64,000 nucleotides of DNA from Hoylesella buccalis ATCC 35310 (GCF_025151385.1 NZ_CP102287.1:930001-994000); one strand, 5' to 3'; numbered from the stretch's first letter, positions 24,326 through 33,844 are shown. Made by a program: numbers and translations. The notes: a model not told the origin generated them from the letters alone.

Positions 24326-24653
24326 AAAACGAAGGATGAAATCCAACGTATCTTCGATGATATGAACACTGGTTTCGGGTGGGACAGATTGCCCAAATCT
24401 TTCATGGCAGAGAACACAGTGTTCCTTCTTCTTACAACACTTATCCGTAACTTCTACAAGGCCATTATTCAAAGACTTGACGTAAGGCTGGTTGTTTGTT
24501 GTCAAAAACAATCATGTTTTTTTTGTTTCAACAACAAATGTATCTTTATTCTGATTTTGTAACAGGCAGAATGCTGGAAACGTTAGGAACAAACATTTTC
24601 AGCACCAAGATCCTTTTTTAAGATAAAGTTAGATTAAGACTTTTGCCCTATTG

Positions 24654-25700
24654 TTATTTTGTAGCAGCAAACCAGTTTCGTGTGTGATTGGCAATCCTTA
24701 CTAACATCAACATTACTGGAACTTCGACTAACACTCCCACCACGGTAGCCAAGGCAGCCCCGGATTGTAAACCAAACAGAGAAATAGCCACAGCAACCGA
24801 CAATTCAAAGAAATTACTTGCCCCAATCATTCCGGCAGGTGCAGCAACATCATGGGGTAATTTCCACCATTTCGCCCAACCGTAAGCAACGAAGAATATC
24901 AGAACCGTTTGCAACACAAGCGGAACGGCGATCAAGAAGATATGCAGAGGATTGTTCAGTATCGTTTCTCCTTGAAATGAAAACAGGATAATAAGCGTTA
25001 ATAGCAATCCACCTACCGTATAATTATCAAATTTCTTAACAAATACGTTATTGAAATATTCCACACCTTTGCGGCGGATAACCATTATTCGGGTAATGAC
25101 CCCGGCAGCAAGTGGTATCACGACAAACAGCCCTACGGATAACAACAGAGTGTCCCACGGGATTGATACGCCGCCAACTCCCAGCAAGAAAGCAACGATA
25201 GGGGCAAACGCTACCAATATGATTAAATCGTTCACAGCCACTTGTACCAGTGTATAAGCGGCATCCCCTTTGGTAAGGTAACTCCACACGAACACCATAG
25301 CTGTACAAGGTGCAGCCCCCAATAATACCGCCCCGGCTAAATATTCTTCGGCTAATCCAGCAGGTATAAAGGCTTTGAAAACCACATAGAAGAACAAATA
25401 GGCTATTCCGAACATGGTAAATGGCTTTATCAGCCAATTTGTAACGCAAGTGACTATTATTCCTTTCGGACGCTTGCCGACATTCTTAACACTTTGAAAA
25501 TCCACTTTTAGCATCATCGGATAAATCATTAACCAAATCAGGATTGCCACGGGTATAGACACGTTGGCATATTCAAATTTACTTAATGTTTGCGGAATTG
25601 CCGGAAGCCATTGTCCCACGGCAATTCCAATAATGATGCACAAGGCAACCCAGATAGTCAGATATTTTTCAAAAAATCCAATTCCTTGTTTCTTTTCCAT
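24654..25700 (-). CDS. acr3: Arsenite efflux permease, ACR3 family
   Basis: 348 residues with ten hydrophobic segments; it exports As(III) through the inner membrane. Family landmarks include YPMMLKVDFQSVKNVG, the conserved cysteine region GAAPCTAMVFVWSYL in the fourth segment and GASNFFELSVAVAISLFG near the ninth. It is the last gene of the ars operon. An ArsA ATPase is present, so the two may act together, although ACR3 can work alone. Confidence 0.95.
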   Translation of the reverse strand: MEKKQGIGFFEKYLTIWVALCIIIGIAVGQWLPAIPQTLSKFEYANVSIPVAILIWLMIYPMMLKVDFQSVKNVGKRPKGIIVTCVTNWLIKPFTMFGIAYLFFYVVFKAFIPAGLAEEYLAGAVLLGAAPCTAMVFVWSYLTKGDAAYTLVQVAVNDLIILVAFAPIVAFLLGVGGVSIPWDTLLLSVGLFVVIPLAAGVITRIMVIRRKGVEYFNNVFVKKFDNYTVGGLLLTLIILFSFQGETILNNPLHIFLIAVPLVLQTVLIFFVAYGWAKWWKLPHDVAAPAGMIGASNFFELSVAVAISLFGLQSGAALATVVGVLVEVPVMLMLVRIANHTRNWFAATK

Positions 25701-25712
25701 AATAACAAATAT

Positions 25713-26141
25713 TTAGCTTAATTGTGGTTTTAATACGTTCAGGTAGAAATCATAGAAACGGGCTTTTATTTCATCCCGTACCCGATGAAATTCACTGTTT
25801 ATAAACTCCGGCGTTCCGGTTGCTTCCGAGGGGTCGTCAAATCCCATGTGCAGTCTCTTTCCGACTTTACCAGTAAACACTGGGCAGCTTTCATTTGCCC
25901 CACCGCAGACCGTAATCACATAATCCCATTCCTGCCCTATATATAGGTTTACACTTTTAGGGATATTATGGGCTAAATCTATCCCTATTTCTTCCATAAC
26001 CTTTACCGCCATCGGATGAACCTTTTCAGCAGGTTTTGTTCCTGCTGAGAAGACATCCAGTTTATTGTCAAATGATTGTAGAAAGCCATGTGCCATTTGG
26101 CTGCGGCAGCTATTCCCTGTGCAAAGAATTAAAATCTTCAT
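25713..26141 (-). CDS. arsC: Arsenate reductase, low-molecular-weight phosphatase type
   Basis: 142 residues. It reduces As(V) to As(III) for export. The P-loop CTGNSCRSQMAHG is at residues 7-19, with catalytic Cys and Arg. A second cysteine pair, CGGANESC, near 80-87 matches the relay used by thioredoxin-coupled ArsC. The general acid Asp is probably in GFDDPSEATG. It lies 12 bases before acr3 in the operon. Confidence 0.95.
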   Translation of the reverse strand: MKILILCTGNSCRSQMAHGFLQSFDNKLDVFSAGTKPAEKVHPMAVKVMEEIGIDLAHNIPKSVNLYIGQEWDYVITVCGGANESCPVFTGKVGKRLHMGFDDPSEATGTPEFINSEFHRVRDEIKARFYDFYLNVLKPQLS

Positions 26142-26145
26142 GTTT

Positions 26146-27864
26146 TTAATTATTTTTCCAAGCTATTAGGGCAGCATTTCCCTTTGACAATTCTTCTACT
26201 TTCTTAATCCAAACCAATTCATTTTGCGCCTTTGCCCGCAAGAATGGATTTTCAGTGTCAGTTAATGACAAGCAAGCATTCACGATCCACCATTTATTAT
26301 TAATCCCAGCACGTTGTAAATCCATTTGCAAACGTTCGGCTTCAAATACGGGTGTTGCTTCGGGCAGGGTTACAATAACGACTTCTGTTTCCTGCTGGTT
26401 TCTCAAACGTGGTAACAGCTTTCTTACGGAAGCGGGAGTGTCGCCATGTGTACGTTGAACTTCTTTATGGTAACTTTCCGTTGCATCCAGCAACAACAAA
26501 GTGTGTCCAGTAGGTGCGGTGTCAATTACTACAACTTCATTTTCTGCTTTATCGACAATTTCAGCAAAAGCCCTGAATACTGCAATTTCCTGCGTACACG
26601 GTGAACGTAAATCTTCCTCAATATATTCCATATCTTCGGCTGTCATTGTTTCCGCAGCTTTACTGCGAACCTCGTTTTTATAAGCTTCCAACACTTCCGC
26701 TTCGTCAATACGGCTTACCGTAATGCCAGCCTGAACAGCAAGGTTATAATTCAGATGATTTGCCGGGTCGGTGGTGGTAAGATGCACCTTTGCGCCCAGT
26801 TTTGTTAATTTCAGGGCTATTTCAGTGGCTATAGTGGTTTTTCCCACGCCGCCTTTTCCCATAGTAAAAACAACCCTTTTTCCTGATTGATAGAGGTCGT
26901 TTATCAGTTCATCCATCCCTTTGGCATCGGTAATCGGCTGATAGTTCGCATCATTTGTCAAATCATCATTGTAAAGCATCCGGCGGATATTCGCAATATT
27001 AGATAAATTGTATGACCGTAAAGGGACATAATAAGACGGATATTCCAGCAGCTCCGCAGGAATCTGTTTCAGGGCATTTTGCTGCCTGTCATATATCTGT
27101 TTCGATATGTTATCGGCTTCATCTAATTGCAGCAAAAGCCCGTTGATTACCAATAGCTGGTTTTTAATTCCCAGTAATTGCAATTCATGTGAAGAACGGG
27201 CGGCTTCTTTTAATGGTGCGATTTCAGGACGGCTAACCAATACTAAGCGGGTTGCGTTTGCATCCGAAAGTGTTTCAACTGCCTGCTTATAGATACCTTT
27301 CCGTTCTTCCAAACCGGATAATTGACCTAAGCAAGATGCACCGTGCGTACTCTCACTAATAAATGTACTCCACGCTGATGGTAGTTGTAACATTCGTAAC
27401 GTGTGCCCCGTGGGGGCTGTATCAAAGATAATATGGTCGTATTCTTTTGCTTTGTTAGCATCCGTGATAAAATCGGAAAACTGGTTGAAAGCCGCAATTT
27501 CTACCGTACAAGATCCTGAAAGTTGTTCTTCCATATTCTGAATTACACTTTCGGGCAGTTGTCCCCAGAAAGGAGCAATAACGCTTTCCCTGTATTCGGC
27601 TGCGGCTTGTTCCGGGTCGAGATTAACGACCGTTAAGCCGGGTACTTCTTGAATATCCGTGCCGTGTCCGTTCAGTGTTTGATTAAACACATCTTGCAGG
27701 TTTGAAGCCGGGTCTGTACTGATAAGAAGTATTTTCTTTCCATTATCTGCTAAGCCTACCGCAGTAGCACAAGCAATCGAAGTTTTTCCAACACCGCCCT
27801 TTCCGGTGAAGAAAAGATACTTCGTTAAATCTATATCTGATAAATTAAATGTTTTCATTTCCAT
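26146..27864 (-). CDS. arsA: Arsenical pump-driving ATPase ArsA
   Basis: 572 residues with two homologous ATPase halves. The Walker A motifs are FTGKGGVGKTS at residues 19-29 and FTMGKGGVGKTTIA near 332-345. DTAPTGHTLR and DTAPTGHTLL are the paired signal-transduction motifs. Cysteines in GSCTVEIAAF and SPCTQEIAVF correspond to the metalloid-binding cysteines of ArsA. It takes As(III) from ArsD and energises efflux. The arsC stop-to-start spacing is only 4 bases, which supports one operon. Confidence 0.96.
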   Translation of the reverse strand: MEMKTFNLSDIDLTKYLFFTGKGGVGKTSIACATAVGLADNGKKILLISTDPASNLQDVFNQTLNGHGTDIQEVPGLTVVNLDPEQAAAEYRESVIAPFWGQLPESVIQNMEEQLSGSCTVEIAAFNQFSDFITDANKAKEYDHIIFDTAPTGHTLRMLQLPSAWSTFISESTHGASCLGQLSGLEERKGIYKQAVETLSDANATRLVLVSRPEIAPLKEAARSSHELQLLGIKNQLLVINGLLLQLDEADNISKQIYDRQQNALKQIPAELLEYPSYYVPLRSYNLSNIANIRRMLYNDDLTNDANYQPITDAKGMDELINDLYQSGKRVVFTMGKGGVGKTTIATEIALKLTKLGAKVHLTTTDPANHLNYNLAVQAGITVSRIDEAEVLEAYKNEVRSKAAETMTAEDMEYIEEDLRSPCTQEIAVFRAFAEIVDKAENEVVVIDTAPTGHTLLLLDATESYHKEVQRTHGDTPASVRKLLPRLRNQQETEVVIVTLPEATPVFEAERLQMDLQRAGINNKWWIVNACLSLTDTENPFLRAKAQNELVWIKKVEELSKGNAALIAWKNN

Positions 27865-27883
27865 ACAATTAGCTGATGAGTAC

Positions 27884-28210
27884 TCATTTTACTGGCATAA
27901 AATCCAAATTGATACCCGTCCATTCACTCATTTGTTTGGTGGTAGGATAGGTTTTTGAAACGGCGATTTCACCGTCCACTAAAGTAATAGGCAGTGCATC
28001 CGCCCCATGTTTTTGCAGATGCTCGTTTACAGTCTTATTACTTACATATACTTGCGGTTCGTCACGTAAATTGTGACGGGTAACGATGATACCATGTTTT
28101 TTCAATGTTTCAACAACAACCGCAATACGCATTAATTCAGGGTCAATATTTGTTCCACAAAGACCCGTGGGGCAACACATTGCCGGGTCGAAAATTTCTA
28201 TCTTTTTCAT
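27884..28210 (-). CDS. arsD: Arsenite metallochaperone ArsD
   Basis: 108 residues from the ATG at 28210, which gives the canonical MKKIEIFDPAMCCPTGLCG. Cys12, Cys13 and Cys18 are exactly the positions that bind As(III) for delivery to ArsA. A longer frame to 28240 adds ten non-conserved residues that overlap arsG and is not favoured. The gene lies immediately before arsA. Confidence 0.95.
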   Translation of the reverse strand: MKKIEIFDPAMCCPTGLCGTNIDPELMRIAVVVETLKKHGIIVTRHNLRDEPQVYVSNKTVNEHLQKHGADALPITLVDGEIAVSKTYPTTKQMSEWTGINLDFMPVK

Positions 28211-28242
28211 ACTGTTTTTTTGTTTAAAGTGATACTCCATGT

Positions 28243-28950
28243 TTATAGATAAAAGACTACTACATAATAAATTCCTACCGCAATAAAGAGGATGGCAACT
28301 ATTTTACGAAACCATTTCTCGAATATTTGCATCCGGTTATAAAACTTACCCAGTCCGGCAACACTGTACGCTAAAATCCATGCAACAAGGATTACGGGTA
28401 ATCCCGTAGCAATAGCGTAAATAACAGGTAAGAGATACCCACCCGTTTCCGCTGCTGACATAGGCATAAGCATACCGAAATAAAATACTCCACTAGTAGG
28501 ACAAAAAGCAAGGGCGAATAACATACCCAATAGCATAGCCCCCCAACCGCCTTTAGTCCTCTTTTTCAAACTTTCACCGCCGATATTGATTTTCGGTAGA
28601 TTGAGTTTTATTCCATCGAGCATATATATTCCAATGATGATTAACGCAGGAGCAATCAGCATTTCCCCGTACTTGCTTACGGCTTTTTGAACCATAAACA
28701 TACTTGCTCCCTCACGGAGAACAGGGATAAGAATAAAGCCAAGAACCGTATAGCTTACTGCTCTGCCGAAAGTATAAAGCAATCCGTTTATAAATATCCG
28801 GTGATGGTTTTCTATGTCCTTACTAATAAATCCTATTGCCGTTATGTTGGTCGCTAACGGACATGGACTGACCGCCGTTAAGATCCCCAATATAAAAGCT
28901 GTAATAGCAGGAATAGAACTGTTATCTAATAGCGATTGAAGAAAATCCAT
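28243..28950 (-). CDS. arsG: ArsG-type CcdA-like membrane transporter (aromatic arsenicals)
   Basis: 235 residues with six membrane helices in the CcdA/DsbD arrangement. The paired motifs are GILTAVSPCPLATNITAIGF and MLFALAFCPTSGVFYFGML, each with a conserved Cys-Pro. In the described Phocaeicola (Bacteroides) vulgatus ars operon, the gene in this setting is named arsG and is linked to aromatic arsenical export. It may equally pass electrons to the neighbouring thioredoxin-fold proteins. The name follows the operon context. Confidence 0.85.
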   Translation of the reverse strand: MDFLQSLLDNSSIPAITAFILGILTAVSPCPLATNITAIGFISKDIENHHRIFINGLLYTFGRAVSYTVLGFILIPVLREGASMFMVQKAVSKYGEMLIAPALIIIGIYMLDGIKLNLPKINIGGESLKKRTKGGWGAMLLGMLFALAFCPTSGVFYFGMLMPMSAAETGGYLLPVIYAIATGLPVILVAWILAYSVAGLGKFYNRMQIFEKWFRKIVAILFIAVGIYYVVVFYL

Positions 28951-28951
28951 C

Positions 28952-29395
28952 TTACAACTGTTTTAACAATTCGTCAATCTTGCTTTTAATTCCCTCTTTA
29001 AACTTGTCCGGTGCATTTTTCGCATTGGAAAAACCAAACTCGGTCAGGTTGTTTACATTCTCTTTGCCATCTTTCCAGGCGTTTACAAACAAAGACGACC
29101 ATGTAACTTCGTACTTGTCTGCAATCGCTTCATTTTCTTTCTTTGAAATATCTATCACTTTATAGATAATTTTACCGTCTGCCTTTTCTTCTGAATAAAG
29201 GCTATCCAAAAGGGCAATTGTATTTGCTTCTATCGCCCGACAAGTGATACACCGTTGCGCTCCATGAAAATATAGAACCTCTATGCGGTTAGACTGTATT
29301 TCTTCCGCTTGATTTTCTCCGGTCTTTTTCTTTGCACCGTTACCACAGGAAACTAAGACCAACGTTGCAATCAGTAGATAAAATAATTTTCTCAT
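28952..29395 (-). CDS. arsF: ArsF-type thioredoxin-fold lipoprotein
   Basis: 147 residues. A lipoprotein signal MRKLFYLLIATLVLVSC (Cys17) is followed by a linker rich in Lys/Glu and a thioredoxin-like domain with the redox motif QRCITCRAIE. It ends 1 base before arsG. In Bacteroidota ars operons this partner is called ArsF and is associated with nitro-aromatic arsenical metabolism. From sequence alone, only a periplasm-facing redox role is visible. Confidence 0.85.
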   Translation of the reverse strand: MRKLFYLLIATLVLVSCGNGAKKKTGENQAEEIQSNRIEVLYFHGAQRCITCRAIEANTIALLDSLYSEEKADGKIIYKVIDISKKENEAIADKYEVTWSSLFVNAWKDGKENVNNLTEFGFSNAKNAPDKFKEGIKSKIDELLKQL

Positions 29396-29404
29396 AGTTC
29401 ATTT

Positions 29405-29644
29405 TTATTTGGTTATCAACTCTTTCACTTCTGCAAGGGATAACTTTTTCCCGGCTGATACGACTTTCTCGTCAATCACCAAAGCCGGAAGCCGTAAAAT
29501 GTTATACTCCATGATTTTCAATAAATCTTCTTCTTTGATAAGGGTTGCATCGCAACCTAATTCTGAAATAGCTTGTTTGGTAGTTTCGTACAAGGCTTTA
29601 CAGCTTGAACACCCAGTTCCTAATACTTTAATTTCCATTGTCAT
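29405..29644 (-). CDS. arsE: ArsE-type small thioredoxin family protein
   Basis: 79 residues. EIKVLGTGCSSCKALYETTK carries a CxxC redox pair near residue 11-14, then LRLPALVIDEKVVSAGK with the cis-Pro of thioredoxin-like folds. A second ATG two codons in (29638) is an equally possible start. It is cytosolic and the first gene after arsR, separated from it by an inverted repeat. It probably cooperates with ArsF/ArsG. Confidence 0.88.
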   Translation of the reverse strand: MTMEIKVLGTGCSSCKALYETTKQAISELGCDATLIKEEDLLKIMEYNILRLPALVIDEKVVSAGKKLSLAEVKELITK

Positions 29645-29663
29645 TATACTTTAATGTTAATAT

Positions 29664-29698
29664 AATAATTGTAGTTCGTAGAACTACGAACAATTATT
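29664..29698 (-). promoter_or_regulatory. Inverted repeat between arsR and arsE (second operator or mRNA stem)
   Basis: Arms of 16-18 bases with a 2-base bulge contain GTTCGTAG / CTACGAAC. These share TTGTTCG and CGAACAA half-sites with the operator before arsR. It could bind ArsR again or act as an mRNA processing stem. Confidence 0.5.
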
Positions 29699-29714
29699 CC
29701 AAAAAAAAGTACTG

Positions 29715-30041
29715 CTATTCACAGCACGATGTACTTTTACATTTACAGTCTCCTAAAAAAGCTGCAAACAATTTTCGGGCAAGTTCCCAGTTCTCCCGGT
29801 TTATACAATACCGGACTTTGGGCGTTTCTATCTCCCCTTGAATTAAGCCAGCATCTTTCAATTCTTTCAAATGCTGCGAAACGGTTGCTTTGGCAATGGG
29901 CAGTTCTTCGTGAATGTCACCGAAGAAGCAACTCTCTTGTTTTGCCAAGAAAGCAAGAATAGCCATCCGTGCCGGATGTCCCATTGCTTTGGCAAACCGA
30001 GCAATCTGTTCCTGATCTGTTGTGTACTGTTTCTTTTTCAC
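29715..30041 (-). CDS. arsR: ArsR-family metalloregulatory repressor
   Basis: 108 residues from a GTG at 30041, chosen because AGAAAGGAG lies at the right distance. The frame upstream to 30173 crosses the operator and promoter. The winged-HTH is clear: [16 protein letters not shown], then [18 protein letters not shown] cysteine sits just before the recognition region ([12 protein letters not shown]) and a C-terminal cluster CKCKSTSCC could bind As(III). It should repress the whole ars operon and release DNA on binding arsenite. Confidence 0.92.
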   Translation of the reverse strand: MKKKQYTTDQEQIARFAKAMGHPARMAILAFLAKQESCFFGDIHEELPIAKATVSQHLKELKDAGLIQGEIETPKVRYCINRENWELARKLFAAFLGDCKCKSTSCCE

Positions 30042-30063
30042 TCCAATTCTCCTTTCTTCTTTG

Positions 30064-30085
30064 TTGTTCGCAAAAGTACGAACAA
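30064..30085 (-). promoter_or_regulatory. ArsR operator overlapping the ars promoter
   Basis: The perfect inverted repeat TTGTTCG-8-CGAACAA encloses TACTTTTG (minus strand, 30071-30078), itself a TAnnTTTG box. Repressor binding would directly block the -7 element. It is 22 bases before the GTG start. Confidence 0.75.
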
Positions 30086-30273
30086 TATTTTTAATATCCA
30101 AATTTTGTGGCATATTTTTTTCGGATAGGTGCAAGTATATATCTAGTCGACTCTCAAAAAGGCGACATCGCATTCTTCATATAGACCTGCGTGATGAATT
30201 GGTTTTGAAAATTTAAATTCAGCCTCTACAGCACCATATAATCATTCTTTCAAAAAGGTACAAAAGAAGCCAC

Positions 30274-30354
30274 ATGGTTCTTTTGAAGTTGAATGCGGCA
30301 GCCGCAAACATGACATTCAAAGTACGTCCGGCTGGTGAGGCGAGTAGATCTTAA
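30274..30354 (+). other. Possible C-terminal transposase scrap at the ars island edge
   Basis: A 26-codon stretch reads MVLLKLNAAAANMTFKVRPA before a stop, resembling the extreme C-terminus of some IS5/IS1182-like transposases. It lacks a gene around it. It may mark an old insertion at the border of the ars operon. Very short, so weak. Confidence 0.25.
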
Positions 30355-30355
30355 A

Positions 30356-31168
30356 TTAATCTGCAAGGGTTGGCTTCCGTCCAATTATACCAATACCAAC
30401 TGTTGCTGGTAGCTTTTTCATGGTCCCTTGAATTAGATTTCTTACAAATCCGCTACGAAGATAGGCAGGGAAGTGGATTGTTCCCTTTGAACCAGAAACT
30501 ATAGTTAGGCCAATATAGTAATCTTTTCCTTTATGTAATGCTATTGATGATGTTGTTTCAATATTAATTTCAGAATTCTTATTCAAAGGAGATAGGTTGA
30601 AATAAATAGGTTTGGAAATGATAGGGGAAAATTTTCCTTTTGAAAATTCATAGACAACAAGTCGAAGCGTGCAATGTTCATAGGTGCATTTCTTTATCTT
30701 CAAGTTGAAGCTATCAATAATAAAATTATCATGGACAGTAAATTTGGGTCCTATTTCATATTTGCCTGTTGGAGCATTGCCGAAAGCAACATCGCCAGGT
30801 AGTTTCATTCCTTTTCGAAGAATCGCTGTAGGCGTAGTCTTTCGGGCTACAACCAAAGCCTCACCAAGTTTATAGACTTCGTCTTCCAATGATATGTCAA
30901 CGATTCCACCTTTATATATAGAATACGGTGTTACTTTCTTTTTATAACCAATATGTGTACAAGTCATATCACCCTTGATACCGATTGGAAGTTCGAGGGA
31001 AAACTCTCCGTTTCTATCTGTTAAAGTGAAGATACTATCCACACATACCGTTACATATTCTACACCTATGTTATTTTTGTCTTTTACAACACCTTTAAGC
31101 TTAGTCTGCCCATTAGCGCCACAAACACTAACAACAACAAATAAATACAAACAGATTATTTTATTCAT
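30356..31168 (-). CDS. Secreted CarboxypepD_reg-like domain protein
   Basis: 270 residues with an N-terminal signal peptide (ICLYLFVVVSVCGANGQT). Residues 22-100 are a CarboxypepD_reg-like beta-sandwich (KLKGVVKDKNNIGVEYVTV, then TDRNGEFSLELPIG), as in the plug-proximal domain of TonB receptors. No plug or barrel follows. The C-terminal 150 residues are a second beta-rich domain I do not recognise. It lies 28 bases after the Crp/Fnr gene on the same strand and may be co-transcribed. Probably cell-surface or periplasmic; function unknown. Confidence 0.8.
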   Translation of the reverse strand: MNKIICLYLFVVVSVCGANGQTKLKGVVKDKNNIGVEYVTVCVDSIFTLTDRNGEFSLELPIGIKGDMTCTHIGYKKKVTPYSIYKGGIVDISLEDEVYKLGEALVVARKTTPTAILRKGMKLPGDVAFGNAPTGKYEIGPKFTVHDNFIIDSFNLKIKKCTYEHCTLRLVVYEFSKGKFSPIISKPIYFNLSPLNKNSEINIETTSSIALHKGKDYYIGLTIVSGSKGTIHFPAYLRSGFVRNLIQGTMKKLPATVGIGIIGRKPTLAD

Positions 31169-31196
31169 TTTGGATTTTCCGTATGGAAATCGTGAA

Positions 31197-31793
31197 TCAG
31201 TCCAACAAAGTAGAGGCCCTCACCCTACTCAATGTTTCGGGAGTCATCTGTAAATAGTTGGCAATATAGGTCAGCGGAGCGCGCAAGACTACTTGGGGAG
31301 ACAATTTGCACATCCGCTTGTATCTATTCTGTGCTGACTCGAATCTGATTAAGTCGGCATGAACCTGCGAGATAATCAAACTTTCTTCTAATATCTTTCG
31401 ATACATCATTTGAATATTGACATGATGCAGAGATATCAGCTCCAACTTATCTTTGGGCATGGCATAAACAACAGAAGCCTCAAGTGCTTCTATTTGTAGG
31501 TGGCTGGGCTGCTCTTTGAACAAACTCTCAATACACATAAAGATGGTGTGATCTTCGCCTAAATGTTCTGTTAATTCTTTGTCGTTCTTGAAATAAAACT
31601 GACGTATCAATCCCTTGTCGAGATAATAAATATTGCGACACACTTCTCCCTCACGGAGAATCATTTCACCTTTCGCAAATTTCATGGGAACGAGAATGCT
31701 TTCAAGTGCATCCAACTCCTCGTGTGTCATCGTACTGTATCTACGTGCCAATTCCCTTGCAATATCACGAGGTGTATTAACAGGTTCTTTCAT
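31197..31793 (-). CDS. Crp/Fnr-family transcriptional regulator
   Basis: 198 residues. A cyclic-nucleotide-binding fold at about 25-125 (MKFAKGEMILREGEVCRNIY, YYLDKGLIRQFYF) is followed by a helical linker. A degenerate winged-HTH follows (YIANYLQMTPETLSRVRAS). This layout is common in Bacteroidota Crp/Fnr paralogues whose ligand is not known. No Fnr-type cysteine cluster is visible. It is adjacent to and possibly controls the downstream secreted protein. Confidence 0.88.
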   Translation of the reverse strand: MKEPVNTPRDIARELARRYSTMTHEELDALESILVPMKFAKGEMILREGEVCRNIYYLDKGLIRQFYFKNDKELTEHLGEDHTIFMCIESLFKEQPSHLQIEALEASVVYAMPKDKLELISLHHVNIQMMYRKILEESLIISQVHADLIRFESAQNRYKRMCKLSPQVVLRAPLTYIANYLQMTPETLSRVRASTLLD

Positions 31794-31838
31794 TTGTCTG
31801 GTATTGAAAAGTTAGTAATTTTTAGTTTGCCTAAAACA

Positions 31839-33620
31839 TTAATCTAGTTTCAGCACAGCAAGGAACGCTTTCTGCGGAACTTCTACATTTCCAATCTGTT
31901 TCATGCGTTTCTTTCCTTTCTTTTGCTTCTCCAACAATTTACGTTTTCTGCTCACGTCGCCACCGTAACATTTAGCGGTTACATCCTTACGGACGCATTT
32001 CACGGTTTCCCTGGCGACGATTTTCCCTCCGATGGCGGCTTGAATGGCTATGTCGAATTGCTGTCTTGGTATCAAGTCTTTGAGTTTTTCGCACATCCTT
32101 CTACCCAAACTCACAGCATTGTCCTGATGCGTCAGGGTAGACAGCGCATCCACAGGCTCTCCATTGAGCAAGATGTCGAGCTTGGCCAACTTTGAGGGTC
32201 GGAACGAGTCTACATGATAATCGAACGATGCATAACCCTTTGAGATGGATTTCAACTTATCGTAGAAATCGATGACAATTTCTCCTAACGGTATCATAAA
32301 ATGCAATTCCACGCGATTTCCAGAGATGAACTCCTGCTTAACCAGCTCGCCTCTCTTCTCCAAACAGAGCGTCATGATGGGGCCAATGTAGTTGGCATCC
32401 GTAATAATAGTAGCTCGAATATAAGGCTCTTCAATATGTTCAATCATCGTTGCTTCTGGCAAACCAGACGGATTATGAACTTCCTTCGATTCTCCGTGTT
32501 TGTCGTAAACCATATAAGATACGTTGGGCACGGTAGTGATGACCTCCATGTTGAACTCTCTATCCAAACGTTCTTGCACGATTTCCATGTGCAAGAGTCC
32601 TAAGAATCCACATCTGAAGCCAAAACCAAGTGCCACAGACGATTCAGGAGAGAACGACAATGAGGCGTCATTGAGTTGAAGCTTTTCAAGAGATGTTCGC
32701 AAGTTTTCGTAGTCATTAGGGTCGATGGGATAAACACCCGCAAACACCATTGGCTTCACCTCCTGGAAACCAGCAATAGCCTTTTCGCAGGGACGGTTTA
32801 CATGGGTGATGGTATCTCCCACTTTCACCTCCTTCGCATCTTTTATGCCGCTGATGATATAGCCTACTTCTCCGGTTTTCATTTCTCGCCGGGGAACCAT
32901 ATTCATCTTAAGAATGCCAATTTCATCGGCATCATATTCCATTCCCGTGTTATAAAACTTTACCTTATCGCCCTGCTTGATGCATCCATTTTCTATTTTA
33001 AAATAGGCGATGATACCACGAAAGCTGTTAAAAACAGAGTCGAAAATTAATGCCTGAAGTGGAGCTTTCTCATCCCCCACAGGATGTGGAACGCGTTGCA
33101 CCACAGCATCTAATATATCGCTAACACCTTCACCTGTCTTACCAGATGCGCGAATAATATCAGAACGGTCACACCCTATCAATTCTACGATTTCATCTTC
33201 AACCTCTTCTGGCATGGCAGAAGGCATGTCAATCTTGTTGATGACAGGGATAATCTCGAGGTCATGCTCGATGGCCATATATAGATTAGAGATGGTCTGC
33301 GCTTGCACACCTTGCGTAGCGTCGACAACCAGCAAAGCACCCTCGCATGCAGCTATGCTCCTACTTACCTCATAAGAAAAGTCAACGTGCCCCGGAGTAT
33401 CAATCAAATTTAATATATAATTATGTCCCTCATATTGATATTCCATTTGGATAGCGTGGCTTTTAATCGTGATGCCGCGTTCTTTTTCCAAATCCATGCT
33501 ATCAAGCATTTGTCCACCAGTCACTTGAACTGTTTTAGTATATTCCAGTAATCGATCTGCCAAGGTTGATTTTCCATGATCAATATGGGCAATGATGCAA
33601 AAGTTTCTTATTTGATCCAT
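31839..33620 (-). CDS. lepA: Elongation factor 4 (LepA)
   Basis: 593 residues, the normal length. It is a ribosome-associated GTPase that helps restart or back-translocate stalled ribosomes. G motifs: [15 protein letters not shown] (G1), RGITIKSHA (G2), DTPGHVDF (G3), NKIDMPSA (G4). The LepA-specific C-terminal domain ends [19 protein letters not shown]. Confidence 0.98.
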   Translation of the reverse strand: MDQIRNFCIIAHIDHGKSTLADRLLEYTKTVQVTGGQMLDSMDLEKERGITIKSHAIQMEYQYEGHNYILNLIDTPGHVDFSYEVSRSIAACEGALLVVDATQGVQAQTISNLYMAIEHDLEIIPVINKIDMPSAMPEEVEDEIVELIGCDRSDIIRASGKTGEGVSDILDAVVQRVPHPVGDEKAPLQALIFDSVFNSFRGIIAYFKIENGCIKQGDKVKFYNTGMEYDADEIGILKMNMVPRREMKTGEVGYIISGIKDAKEVKVGDTITHVNRPCEKAIAGFQEVKPMVFAGVYPIDPNDYENLRTSLEKLQLNDASLSFSPESSVALGFGFRCGFLGLLHMEIVQERLDREFNMEVITTVPNVSYMVYDKHGESKEVHNPSGLPEATMIEHIEEPYIRATIITDANYIGPIMTLCLEKRGELVKQEFISGNRVELHFMIPLGEIVIDFYDKLKSISKGYASFDYHVDSFRPSKLAKLDILLNGEPVDALSTLTHQDNAVSLGRRMCEKLKDLIPRQQFDIAIQAAIGGKIVARETVKCVRKDVTAKCYGGDVSRKRKLLEKQKKGKKRMKQIGNVEVPQKAFLAVLKLD

Positions 33621-33836
33621 CAGATATTTTCGTTATAGTATCAAAGATTGTACTACCGCTATGAAGGAAGTTCAATCGTTAGTTTAAAAGAGTGAAATCA
33701 ATCCTTTTGTTAGTAAATAGTGCCATGAATTTCATTATGTTCGTCAAATTGACTCAAAGGCCTCCAATCTTATGCAAAGATAACTATTTAAAACCATATA
33801 TCAACGAACGAAATGATAAAATTAGTAAAAACTTTG

Positions 33837-33844
33837 TATCTTTG
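33837..33844 (+). promoter_or_regulatory. -7 box before the small lipoprotein gene
   Basis: TATCTTTG followed by GCAG, 90 bases before the start codon. The 314-base gap 33621-33934 shows nothing else that I recognise. Confidence 0.5.

Larger units (their letters stand above)
22573..24492 (+). pseudogene. Shredded IS1380-family transposase
   Basis: Three pieces in order. The N-terminus at 22573-22703 reads MAKIQIKSERLTPFGGLFS then, after a one-base frameshift, MEQFDSTLLSVIDSTLGLRC. The middle at about 22783-22898 reads HQKDTLKRFFERFEQNGLTI and RFRADCGSCSEEIVEE. The C-terminus at about 24332-24492 reads KDEIQRIFDDMNTGFGWDRL and AENTVFLLLTTLIRNFYKAI. Large parts are lost at both junctions. Each junction carries a copy of the same 62-bp palindromic sequence, and an IS4 element then entered the second junction. 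Confidence 0.85.

Noticed and set aside
30042..30173. 44-codon N-terminal extension of ArsR
   Set aside because: It would run across the operator and the promoter box; a GTG with a good ribosome site lies downstream.
33621..33836. Possible small RNA gene between lepA and the lipoprotein gene
   Set aside because: No hairpin plus T tract and only one promoter, which serves the downstream gene.
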